A stretch of 64,000 nucleotides of DNA, taken from Iris pallida. Taxonomy: Eukaryota; Streptophyta; Magnoliopsida; Asparagales; Iridaceae. Positions 33,561-42,844 of the stretch are shown one piece after another (position 1 is the first letter of the stretch; each line of letters opens with the position of its first letter). A program made the position numbers and the translations under genes. The stretch is taken from assembly GCA_029216955.1 (NCBI GenBank), contig JANAVB010004000.1:4357038-4421037 (forward strand), in the 5' to 3' direction. A model generated the notes under the pieces. The model did not search any database. It was not told where the DNA came from and worked only from the letters and a program-made list of their open reading frames with translations.

Positions 33561-35018
33561 GCGGTCTAGTCTGTTGTTGCTGCTGGCCCCTGCCTTGGTG
33601 ATGCTGGGGTGGTCTTTGTTATTTCTGCTCCATCGATGGTCCCTACTGCCGAAACATCTGAGCCTGTGTCATGAACGGGCGTTGTGTTAAAGGTCTCACT
33701 GCTACCGCTGGTCCTTGATACTGGCCTGCCCCTGGTGCTGGCAGCACATAAAATTGTTGTACTGGTCCTCCTGACCTCGAATTCATAGGACTGGTAGAAA
33801 CCTGATGATCTGGACTTCCACATATCAAACACTGCCCGTTCAATGCCCGACACACACCTCTAGTGTGCCCTACCTTCCCACAATAGGTGCAGCCCGCTGG
33901 AGGTTGCTGGTTCTTCCTCTGCTGCTGCTGCCTTGTTGGTGGTGCTGACCCTCGTATCGCCACATCGTGGATGCGAATGTCATGGGATGATATTATTATT
34001 CAGGGTGCTACTCCCCCTCCTCCTTCAATCTGATTGTGAGATCTCTTCTGACCTCTAGTCCTTGCTATAATGGTGATCTCATGCCTTCGGGTTGCCGTCA
34101 ACACCTCATCAAAATTCTGGTAGTTGTGCCCCTCTATCAATTGCAAGAGCTCAAGATGAAACCCTTGCTGGAACCTCATAGCCCTCTGGCTCTCTGTTGC
34201 TACCATATCTGGGGTGAACCTACTCAGACTGCAGAACTCTGCTGCATAAGCATCTACTGTCTTGCCAGCCTGCTTGAGGTTGATAAATTTCTATTGTAGC
34301 TCAAACTGTGCCACAACTCTATAGTACTTCGTCTTGAATCTCGCAGTAAAATTATCCCAAGCAACAGGACGTCTGATGCCCACTTCTTCCGATTTCCACC
34401 AATCACGTGCGAAATCCTGAAGTAACAGCTTCACTTGATCCATACGTTCTTCCGTCGGTACCTTAGCCGCTGTCAGAATAGCCTCGATGTCCTTAAGCCA
34501 TGCATCTGCTGAAATAGCATCTTTCGTGCCCTCGAAACGACGGGGGTTGTACTTACAAAATCTGGTCGATGCTTCTAAATCTGTCCTCACTCCCCTTCCA
34601 AAGTTGTTTGTAATCCTTGGTTGAGTAATACATTCTGCTCTTGTAGCTGAGTGTGCATGCGTTGCTGGGCCAATATCTGATGTTGCTGAGTAGCCATCAT
34701 CCCTCTCATGATCTCTAGAAGGGCTGGGGTATCTACTTCCACGGGGGTAAGCGGAACTGTAGATGGTATTGGAACCTCCAGATACTGCGGTCCAGCCGCT
34801 GGTTCCACAATCACCTCTTCTTGGATGGTCTCTTGAGGTAGCACTGGCCTCCGTTGCTGACCAACATGGTCATGTTGTTCATGCTGCCCTTGTTGTCCTT
34901 GTTGTCGCTGTCCAGCTCTGACAGATACGGACGAGGTACCCCTAAGAAAAGGGATAAGAGAACAATCAAACAACCAAACAGAAAAGATTAATGAAGTCAA
35001 AGGATACCGGAATGTCAA
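33561..35018 (-). pseudogene. gag: TE6 gag, broken into several frames
   Basis: The Gln-rich N-terminus (35018-34587) is followed by the gag domain (RFCKYNPRRFEGTKDAISAD, DFARDWWKSEE, NFTARFKTKYY), FQQGFHLELLQLIEGHNYQN, and nucleocapsid with CTYCGKVGHTRGVC and CLICGSPDHQV. The first knuckle is intact. Stops near 34587, 34290 and 34000 split the frames. The order and wording match TE10 gag closely. Confidence 0.9.
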
Positions 35019-35138
35019 ACTCGAGTTGAGAGTAATGAATCATGAGGTCAAGGAGAAACATGTGTGATTGAGACATCCTATAAATTAAAACACCCCACAA
35101 GTCTGAAATAAGACATGCATAGGCCACCACTAAAAACT
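35019..35138 (-). other. TE6 leader with post-LTR box
   Basis: The complement of 35112-35136 reads AGTTTTTAGTGGTGGCCTATGC directly after the LTR end, then ATGTCTCAATCA, which is also present after the TE10 LTR. No initiator-Met primer match is seen. Confidence 0.6.
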
Positions 35139-35283
35139 TGTCACGCCCCAAAACTAGAATACCGGAGAGTGGGAGAGTGACTCAGTCAGCTACGTATTAC
35201 GGGTAGGTGAATACCGTATAAAACGATCAATACTGTCTAAAAGACGAGGGGGTGCATACTACATGAAGGTCTCACTAGGATTA
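35139..35283 (-). repeat. TE6 5' LTR, part 1 (end of U5)
   Basis: It begins TGTCACGCCCCAAAACTAGAA on the plus strand, closely similar to the TE11 LTR at 59118. It is interrupted at 35284 by TE7 and resumes at 49134. Confidence 0.8.
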
Positions 35284-35819
35284 TGTAGAACCCTAGAGGG
35301 GGGTGAATAGGGAAATAAAAATAACTTGATCACAAGAAGCAATATATGACAAATAAAAAGAGAGAGTAAGAAGATCAAATACAAGATGTATCCTGGTATC
35401 CTCGCTTGAGGCAATCCGGTCCCGGAACTCTCTCCGGCTTAAATCCACTATTTAATAAAATAGTACACACGAGTTTGGATCCGAAGAACTCGCCAACTTC
35501 AATACGAGTTTGGATCCGAAGAACTCGCCAACTTCAATACACAAGTTTTCTTACGAAGGCTTGCCAACTTCAAAGAAATGAGAAGAGAACTTGTTGATCT
35601 TCTAACACTTGAAGATCGAAAATTACAACTCTTAATAACTCTAGCACTTTGGGAGAGGATGACAATTAAAGCTTGGTAGAGTATTAATGGTGGAGCTTTT
35701 GGTAGTTTGGAAAATTTATGGCAAAAGTTGGTGAAAGCTTCAAGAGAGAGAAGGCTTTCATTTATAGAGAAACCAAGAGTAGGTAGCATTTAATGCTCCT
35801 GGATACAGCCTGACCGACA

Positions 35820-36180
35820 TACCGTCGGTATGCACCGGCATACCGGTCGAATAGTAATAGTTATATTAATATCCGTTGGGAGCATTTAATGCTGCCATTA
35901 ACGCAGTCTAAGCCATTCAAAAATCAAATTTTGTAAGCCGGTATACCGTTGGTATGCCGCGGTATACCGTCAGTATACCGATATGTGTCACAGAACATTT
36001 TTGTAATAAACAAAACGGTATACCGTCGGTATGCCGAAGTTTTGTCACAGAAAGTTCTATAGCTCACAAAATGGTATGCCGTCGGTATGCCGGAGTATAC
36101 CGTCGGTATTCCGACGATTATCACAGAACATTTTTGAGGCAAAAAAAATGGTATACCGTCGGTATGCCGGAGCATACCGT
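35820..36180. repeat. GGTATACCG/GGTATGCCG word array (TE7 3' LTR, first part)
   Basis: Palindromic words GGTATACCG, GGTATGCCG and GCATACCG recur every 10-40 bases around a longer unit holding TCACAGAACATTTTTG and CAAAA(C/T)GGTATACCGTCGG. The array continues at 40132-40340 after TE8. The matching array in the 5' LTR is 48300-48845. Confidence 0.9.
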
Positions 36181-36439
36181 CCACTACAACAAAAAGACTT
36201 ATTAATGACGCTCGACAAGGAGTTTTAATGACAGCTGATACATAAGCGTTATTAAGTTAAAAAATATATTTTTGTCTATGACGGTTTGGGCTAATTCTGG
36301 GCTTTTTATAACGTTTATAAAACAAAGCGTTATTAATAGTTTAGAGCGGTGGCAAACTTGTAACATTTTTTAACTTCAATTTTTGGCAAAATCCTTGCTA
36401 TAGCCCGTCTCTCCCCCAAAACATTCTGATCTTCTCTTC

Positions 36440-36776
36440 TCCTCCTTTCTTCTCCCTCCTCTCCCCCAACTCCAAAACCCTAACCCTAGATCCAAAATCA
36501 TCGAGGAGGGCCTCACGCTCCTCGTCGCCCTCCAGGACAAGCTCGAGGCCGTCGCGCACGCGATCGACAATAACGTGAAGGAGGAGCGTTTGGGTTCTGC
36601 TCGTCCTCTTCTCCGTGCTCTCCCTCTCCTTCCTCCGGCGTCGTCGATGTCGTGGATTCGCAACCACCGCCGCTTCATCCGTTCCGGTGCCAGCCTCGGA
36701 TCCGAAGCCCTCATGGGTCAGTTCCTCTTCCTTACACCCTCCTCTCCTCTTCTTCTCCTTCCTTTCCCGGCCCCAT
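36440..36776 (+). other. GC-rich exon-like segment, unrecognised
   Basis: After CTCTCCCCCAACTCC and a telomere-like CCCTAACCCTAG, a plus-strand frame encodes IEEGLTLLVALQDKLEAVAH and continues through AIDNNVKEERLGS to RNHRRFIRSGASLGSEAL near a GGTCAG donor-like site at 36715. The base composition is exon-like and unlike the surrounding AT-rich DNA, so it is probably a third captured piece. I do not recognise the source. Confidence 0.4.
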
Positions 36777-36799
36777 AAAAATTTCATATAAGTCATGCC

Positions 36800-36801
<2 letters not shown>

Positions 36802-36848
<47 letters not shown>
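36802..36848. repeat. TA microsatellite in TE8
   Basis: A (TA)n run of about 46 bases separates the first exon-like segment from the ABCG fragment. Confidence 0.95.
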
Positions 36849-36851
<3 letters not shown>

Positions 36852-36924
36852 ACTATAGTAGAATGAAACATGTTGGTAGAAGCAAATTTTGTTTTCGTTT
36901 TAAAGTAGTAGCAAGCAGTAGGGG

Positions 36925-37836
36925 ATGGATCAGATGGAAATGTCAGCAGCTGGGATCGCCAGAACCAAGTCAGACCAGCTGGAGACTGTGACCGCGGCAG
37001 CGAGGCAGTCGCTGAGCCCCACGTGGTCGGCCGAGGCGCTAGGCCTGTCCACTAGCGGGAAGCTCAGCGCGGGGTCGGGGCTCGCGAGGAAGGCGAGCCT
37101 GGGGAAGAAGCTGGTGGGCTCGTCCCCGGGGAGGAAGGGCCACCACATCCGCAAGTCGAGGAGCACCCAGCTGAAGCTGGACCTGGAGGACGTCAGCAGC
37201 AGCGCCGCGCTTAGCCGGGCCTCCAGCGCCAGCCTCGGCTTCTCCTTCTCCTTCACCGGCTTCACAGCGCAGCCGGAAGACATCCCAGCGGACCTCAAAG
37301 TGTTCAATGACGAAGAAACTGGTAACACACTTAATACTTCAACATTTACTAGAACTAGAATGAACGTGATGGTCAATAAATACATTTTCGGTGCAAAAAC
37401 AATCATAATGGTTAATAATTCTAAATAATAAAAATTCAGATACCTAGCTGAAGAATTTGATGGACTTTTCCAAGCAAGTCTTTAAAATTAAAATTAAAAT
37501 TAAAATTAAAAGACAGAGCTAGAATGGCTTATTTGACATAACAAATTTCTTTGACATGGGAAAATTTCCAATAAGCTTACACATATATGCAATGTTGTAT
37601 ATATATGACTATAAATTACTAGTGTCTACATATATACAATTTTTGCTAACATTTAGTAAAATTTTACAAGTTTTCGACACAGAGAGTACCTAATTTATGT
37701 ATCGAGAGATCGAAACACGAGGATCACCGGTTTTAAATATCGAAACTGTCGCTTACCTGCAGCAATGGAGTTACCTGAAGCTGGAGGCAATCGCAAGAGG
37801 ATAATTACAGAACCGACGTCGCCAATATATCTGAAG
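36925..37836 (+). pseudogene. ABCG22: Captured 5' exons of an ABCG22-like half-size ABC transporter
   Basis: Exon 1 (36925-37321) encodes an N-terminus with GIARTKSDQLETV, SPGRKGHHIRKSRSTQLKL and ALSRASSASLGFSFSFTGF, the cytosolic leader typical of plant ABCG22-type transporters. A GTAACA donor at 37322 and an acceptor CTGCAG at 37762 join it in phase to exon 2 (37763-37836): ELPEAGGNRKRIITEPTSPI, then YLK, which matches the stretch just before the nucleotide-binding domain. A GTAAAA donor follows. The Walker A, signature and membrane segments are absent, so no transport function is possible. Exon 1 is much more GC-rich than its surroundings. The gene assignment rests on recalled family sequence. 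Confidence 0.85.
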
Positions 37837-38054
37837 GTAAAATTAAACTGGTCAAGATATTGCGATGATATATACTTGAAAAAGAAAAAAAAATCAAGAA
37901 TGTACATATGGAATATTTCAATAATACTCATTATGATAGCCAAATTGAAGTAGCAAGCTGAGAAATGTTGTGTTTGATTTTGTAGCTGAAGGTATCTACA
38001 CATTTTCCATGATTTTGTAGTTGAAGCTATCATTTATTGTCTTTTACGCATAAG

Positions 38055-38130
38055 GTGTGTTAGCTCAAGTGGTTCATATGATATGAGTTTTCTAGCGGGC
38101 ATTATACTATTATTGTTTGAATCTCTCTGA
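38055..38130 (+). repeat. tRNA-derived SINE-like fragment in TE8
   Basis: TAGCTCAAGTGG (38061-38072) is a good A box and GTTTGAATCTC (38115-38125) a good B box, about 43 bases apart. It lies in the intron-like gap between the ABCG and LEUNIG fragments. Confidence 0.5.
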
Positions 38131-38754
38131 ACATATTTTTTATAGCTTCAAAATGAAAACTAAAAAATTCTTGGAGTAAAACTGCTGAAACCAAAATACT
38201 TGGTTGATCAAAACTGGAACCGAGTACTAAATTATCCAAGTTGATTTGGTTTTATGACTTGAGATATCCATTGTGATATGTTTTCGAACTTATGCTCATT
38301 GCTAAATCCATATGGCTAACCGTTCTCAGGTGCAAAGAGGCTTCATCATGGACAAGGGTTTCATTTGTTGATCTGTCCTTTTCTTATAATTCACTGATAA
38401 GTTCTTAATTTGATATCCCACCCTTTCAGGTTTTAACAGGTTCAAGTCTAAAAGCCAAATCACACTGTCATTTTCTATACCAAAAAATCCAAATGGTTAT
38501 CGAAAAGTTTTTCTTTCTTATCCACATTTATCACAATATTTGTCCTAATTATATCATCTTAAATCATGCAATTTCCCCAGTTATTCATTTAGAACTATTT
38601 TTGACAGACCATAGTATTTTCTTCATGATCAGCTTGAATTTTTATTTGGCATCTTTATGCTTCTCTTATCTGATTTAGTCTGTACTTGGCTTGTACTAAT
38701 CTTCTGGTCTCTAATACGCCCAATTTGTTTGCAATTTTATGGCTTGTTTTGCAG

Positions 38755-39294
38755 CCAAGCTTTTCTTTGCATATGTTTACTGGGCATAATTCCCAAGTGA
38801 CTTCACTGGATTTTCATCCAAAAAAGACCAATATTTTGTGCTCTTGTGATGACAGTGGTGAAATGTGTGTATGGAATGTTGGTCAGCCTTTGGGGGTGCT
38901 TTATTCCAAGGTTGGTTTGGTGACTTAACTAAATATAGTTATTTTGAAAGAAAAATTTCTTTTGTTTTTCTCTGAGGTTATGTCTGCATTCTTGGAACTA
39001 ATCTAACTATTGACGAGTAGGGTGGGTCCCGTCAAGTGAGATTTTAGCCTGGAACTGGCCAGTTTCTGGCTGCAGCTGCAGAAAATGTGGTGTTAATTTT
39101 TGATTTCGACGCGAAAAGGACGGCGCACACACTACAGGTCCTCTGAGACAAAATTATCTCTAACTGGGCAATATGATTTGGAACTTTGAACGCATGCATT
39201 ATCCGGTCATTATATTTCACATATTATTGTTTACCCTGTATCTTAAAACATGTAGGGTCATAGCAAGGAGGTACTATCTGTTAGTTGGGATGCG
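38755..39294 (+). pseudogene. LUG: Captured WD40 exons of a LEUNIG-type co-repressor
   Basis: Three exons are visible. 38755-38910 encodes SFSLHMFTGHNSQVTSLDFHP and CSCDDSGEMCVWNVGQP. 39021-39137 encodes GGSRQVRF, a stop, PGTGQFLAAAAENVVLIFDF and TAHTLQ. 39256-39294 encodes GHSKEVLSVSWDA. These are consecutive WD40 blades of LEUNIG/LEUNIG-homologue proteins, which recruit Groucho-type repression in floral patterning. Splice signals GCAG|, |GTTGGT, GTAG| and CAG|GTCC flank them. The stop sits where family members have Gln (CAG to TAG). The LisH/LUFS N-terminus and most blades are absent. Confidence 0.85.
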
Positions 39295-39565
39295 GAAAAA
39301 AATTTTGATTGTTCAAACTTAAGAAAAAGAATTAGTAGTTCTAATTCTACCTTTAGTTAAACTAAAATTTAAGAAGATGAGGTTTAAAGCATGAACCATT
39401 GATATATCATTTTTAATGCCTTAGTCATTGAAGTTTTTGAAGATTAGCTCATAGAGCTCTCTCTATTTTCAAATTTGTAAGTTGGTGTTATCTTAATGTG
39501 TTGATAATACTTGTTATAGATGCATGGTGGAATTGTAGCTAACTAGTATTAATTTTCTTTCTCAG

Positions 39566-39657
39566 GTGCACATGAAGATGCAACTATTATTGCAGTGGTG
39601 GGATTTGCTACACGTGATGTTGACAGTTTTGATGTGCTCAAGTTGAAGCCAAAGTAG
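39566..39657 (+). other. Possible terminal exon of the TE8 chimeric transcript
   Basis: After the acceptor TTTCTCAG a frame reads AHEDATIIAVVGFATRDVDS and FDVLKLKPK, then a TAG (39655-39657). AT-rich DNA with AATAT-rich poly(A)-like signals follows. The source is unrecognised; it may be captured or element-specific. Confidence 0.4.
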
Positions 39658-40626
39658 TTACTTGTTTTGAGGATTCATTTAAGTAGTAGTTGTAAATATA
39701 TGTATTTGGATACCCTATTTTGAGATAATGTAATGAAGATGGTGATATAATATTTCGATATTTTCTTGTGAATATAGTTCAAAGTTGTTGTTTTAAAATT
39801 GAATTGAAAAGTTTTTGGAAAGTAATATATAATGTGCAGTATTGAGTGTTATAAATGTGATGAGTTCAGTAATATGAGTGTTATAAATGTTCTGCATTGA
39901 GCCTATACATATTATCTATTCATGACGTTTTAAAATTGTTCTGAATTATGCACTATATATTAACTATTCATAACGCTTTTATAGAAACTATTCATGACGG
40001 TTATTTTATGACGCTTTTAAAAAACATTTATAACACCCGTTTTTATAACGGTTGATGTGAAAAAAAAAGCGTCATGGTTCGTCATTAATAACGCTTTTTA
40101 GCCGTCATTAAAAGGGTTTTTTGTTGTAGTGGTCGGTATTCCGATGTTTGTTACAGAACGTTTTTGTGGTCCACAAAACGGTATACCGCCGGTATGCCGG
40201 AGCATACCGCCGGTATGTCGGAGCATACCGCCGGTATGCCGTTATTTCTCACAGAAGGTTTGTGGACAATAAAACGGTATACCGCCGGTATGCCGGAGCA
40301 TACCGCCAGTATGTCGGAGCATACCGCCGATATGCCGATCTATAAGATATTGATTTTTGACTTTAAGAAGAGAAAGCTTTTAGTATGTCATCCAACCTTA
40401 AGCGTTTACAGAAAGACCTAGACCTTGTACAGACTCGAAATCATGCAGTGTAGGAAGACGTCTATGCAAGTAGCGTCGGTCTTTACTTCAGTCTTCATGG
40501 CTATGGATGGAAAACTTGAATGGACAGACTTTATGTAGTAGAGCTTCTGAAATGATATCAATCTGAAAACTGAGAAAACTAAACTACGAAGATGCTGTTA
40601 ATATTATCAAAATAAATGTGCCAACA

Positions 40627-41059
40627 ATCTCCCCCATTTTGATAATTGACAAAATAGAGAGATAGCATTTTCAGGGAGTGACTCCCCCGTAGGTAGACAA
40701 CTCTCCCTCAATACATTTTCTCCCTCTTTGTCACTTAGTCAAAGATGGGAAAAATAATAAAAAATAGCATAAATATGGAGCACAGTATCATAGACAAAAG
40801 CATGTATTGTTAGATAAAAGTTGGAAATTGAATACATGCCGGACACCCATAACATACTACATAAGACCAAAGTAAAAACCCTCTTCTACGAGAGTTAGCA
40901 AGACAATAAACAAACAGATAATAAGTCCCCGTAGGACACAAACAACAAGTAACAACCAACCACTGGTCCCCGAAGGACCTCAAAAGATAGAAAAAGACAC
41001 AGACACAAACAAACTGAAACAACCATTTATTCAACACCACCATCAAAAGGAAGCAACCC
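40627..41059 (-). other. TE7 polypurine tract and 3' untranslated interval
   Basis: The minus strand carries TGGGGGAGAT (40636-40627) directly before the 3' LTR. The remaining roughly 420 bases up to the stop of the extra ORF are non-coding, with a GACTCCCCC stretch at 40680-40690. No other gene is visible. Confidence 0.75.
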
Positions 41060-42256
41060 CTACTCGTCAGCCGGATCATCCCCACCATCCTGAGCCTGGT
41101 GGAAAGCGCCAAAAGGATCAATGCCGTCAGGGTACATGAAACCGTAGACATTGGGATCGGAAAAGTGGGAGGCATGGTATATTGGATCCTGAAGATTCAG
41201 ATCCAGAAATGCATCCCGGTCCTGAAGGGTGCGCTGAATAAAATAGGCCTGGTCATGGAAGCGGGATTGGATCAGAGTACCAAGGCCACGAGTGTTGGCC
41301 CGTATTTGCTCCTCTGCCTGAGCCATACGCATATCGAAATGATGCTGAGTCAGCGGCATGTAGCGACTGGAGGCAGGAGGAGTAGAGGCGGGTGCAGCAG
41401 GAGCAGAAGCTGGCAGCTCTTGGGAGGAGAAGGCATGGGATGTGGAGGCACCTCCGATAGAGCGAGAAACAGGAAGGAAGGATGGGACGTCGTCCGAGTA
41501 GCATTGGGAGAGGTCGACTTGCTTGGCTTCTAAGATGAGAGTGATAAAGGAGCCATAATAGAGATTATGCTTCCCCGCGGGCAGGACGTCGAAGAAAGCA
41601 TGGAAAAGAGTCTTGGGGAAGGAGAAAGGCTTCCTCGAGTACAAGTAGTACATGTACACCAGAGCGTTACCAGTGATGGCGTCATAGTGGCCGCCCTTGA
41701 GATAGAGAGTGTGGCACACGATCCTATGAAGCTCGTAATAGAACGGCTCCAGTTGGGCGAAAAGAGCCGAGATATTAGGAGGGTTAGGGCCCTTGCAAAT
41801 AATAGCACAGAATTCGTCAAAGAAAACTGACGCCGAAGAATGAAGAGCAGCCAAGCCCGGTAGAGCCTCTCCTCTGTCCGGGATGCCAAGAATGCTAGAG
41901 AGGTCATGAGCCGTCAGGCGAAAGTGACGGTCGTTGACCATCGTCTCAATGGCGTCGTTCTCCATGTCCGGGACCATGTTGCAGTAGAAGAAATGAACGG
42001 TGATGGGGTAGACAGGCACCTGACGCCGAAGAAGAAAAGATAGTCCAGCCGCCTCGAAGAGAGAAACATGGCCGAAAAAAAGATTCCAGTAGATGGCGCG
42101 GCCTTTGCAGACATTATAGTGCACGAAGTGTTGAAACCAAGATTCGGCAGCCAAGGGAGAGGTGAAGACCCGTTGATCGTAGCCATGGGGGAGAGCCACC
42201 GGGGTGAAGGGATTCGAAGCGATGGAGGAGAAACGAGCACGCTTGGGGGCTGCCAT
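41060..42256 (-). CDS. Intact 398-codon ORF in the env-like position of TE7 (Transposase_32-like)
   Basis: The start ATG at 42256 has context CCCAATGGCAG and is preceded by a CT-rich, leader-like stretch. The protein has a central region with SWFQHFVHYNVCKGRAIYWN, LLRRQVPVYPITVHFFYCNM and FRLTAHDLSSILGIPDRGEA, resembling the putative plant transposon protein family (Transposase_32). A Ser/Ala/Pro-rich linker and a C-terminus with a possible coiled-coil part (MRMAQAEEQIRANTRGLGTL) and an acidic end follow. I see no signal peptide or membrane anchor, so an envelope role is not supported. It is undamaged, unlike the neighbouring pol, and lies in the same sense. The family link is from pattern recall and needs profile confirmation; the function is unknown. 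Confidence 0.75.
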   Translation of the reverse strand: MAAPKRARFSSIASNPFTPVALPHGYDQRVFTSPLAAESWFQHFVHYNVCKGRAIYWNLFFGHVSLFEAAGLSFLLRRQVPVYPITVHFFYCNMVPDMENDAIETMVNDRHFRLTAHDLSSILGIPDRGEALPGLAALHSSASVFFDEFCAIICKGPNPPNISALFAQLEPFYYELHRIVCHTLYLKGGHYDAITGNALVYMYYLYSRKPFSFPKTLFHAFFDVLPAGKHNLYYGSFITLILEAKQVDLSQCYSDDVPSFLPVSRSIGGASTSHAFSSQELPASAPAAPASTPPASSRYMPLTQHHFDMRMAQAEEQIRANTRGLGTLIQSRFHDQAYFIQRTLQDRDAFLDLNLQDPIYHASHFSDPNVYGFMYPDGIDPFGAFHQAQDGGDDPADE

Positions 42257-42844
42257 TGGGAGAAGAAATTAGTGGGAGAGGAAAGTAGGGTTTTGGAGAG
42301 TATTTGAGAAGTGGAAGAGAAGGAAGAAGAAAATAGGGTTTTTAAGGAGATATTGGGAAGGGGAAGGGTGGTTAATGGAGAACGGTTATAGAGAGGAAGT
42401 GGAGAGGTTTGTGGGTTGGAAATGATGATAGTGAAGATAAAGTAGGAGTAAAAAGGAAGAGGAAAAGATGGGTAGTTAATGTTGATGGAAAGTTAAGATA
42501 TGGGAAAGAGGAGAGGAGGAGGTGGATAATAAAGAGGGAAGTGATGGATGTGAAGGGTATTAATGAGGAGAAGAAAGGAATTGAAGAAAGATGGGCCCGA
42601 GCTGGATTTGACACAGCAGTCCGCCACAGACCGGTATACCGTCGGTATGCCGACGTATGCCGACGGTATACCGATTTTTGGCACAGAACATAATTCTGAA
42701 TCAAAATCGGCATACCATCGATATACCGTAGTATACCGTCGGTGTGCCGGTCGAGAAGAACTTATGAGTCAAAATTTAAAATGCCCAATTCTTGGCAAAG
42801 AAAAACGAAACAATCCTCCGGGAGCGGTTTGGTGAAAATATCGG
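42257..42844 (-). other. Spacer between TE7 pol and the extra ORF, with LTR-type words
   Basis: From 42625 to 42755 the GGTATACCG/GGTATGCCG words and TTTTTGGCACAGAACATAAT of the LTR array reappear outside the LTR. The part nearest the ORF (42257-42420 on the minus strand) is CT-rich, like a plant leader. No additional ORF is supported. Confidence 0.65.

Larger units (their letters stand above)
36182..40131 (+). mobile_element. TE8: Pack-CACTA element carrying host gene fragments
   Basis: The left end CACTACAACAAAAA (36182) and right end TTTTTTGTTGTAGTG (to 40131) are inverted repeats, flanked by GTC on both sides (36179-36181 and 40132-40134). Subterminal words such as TTATTAATGACG and AACGCTTTT occur at both ends. 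There is no transposase. All captured exons run on the plus strand with recognisable splice sites: ABCG22-like (36925-37836), LEUNIG (38755-39294) and a short final frame (39566-39657). It sits in the word array of the TE7 LTR. Confidence 0.95.
35284..40626 (-). repeat. TE7 3' LTR, split by TE8
   Basis: About 1.39 kb of LTR in two pieces (35284-36181 and 40132-40626). The word array GGTATACCGTCGGTATGCCG spans the insertion. Compared with the 5' copy, the array differs in copy number while the flanks remain nearly identical. Confidence 0.92.

Noticed and set aside
36100..36180. Word array in the TE7 LTR as a centromeric or satellite repeat
   Set aside because: It is confined to the LTRs and one internal site of TE7 and has no fixed period.
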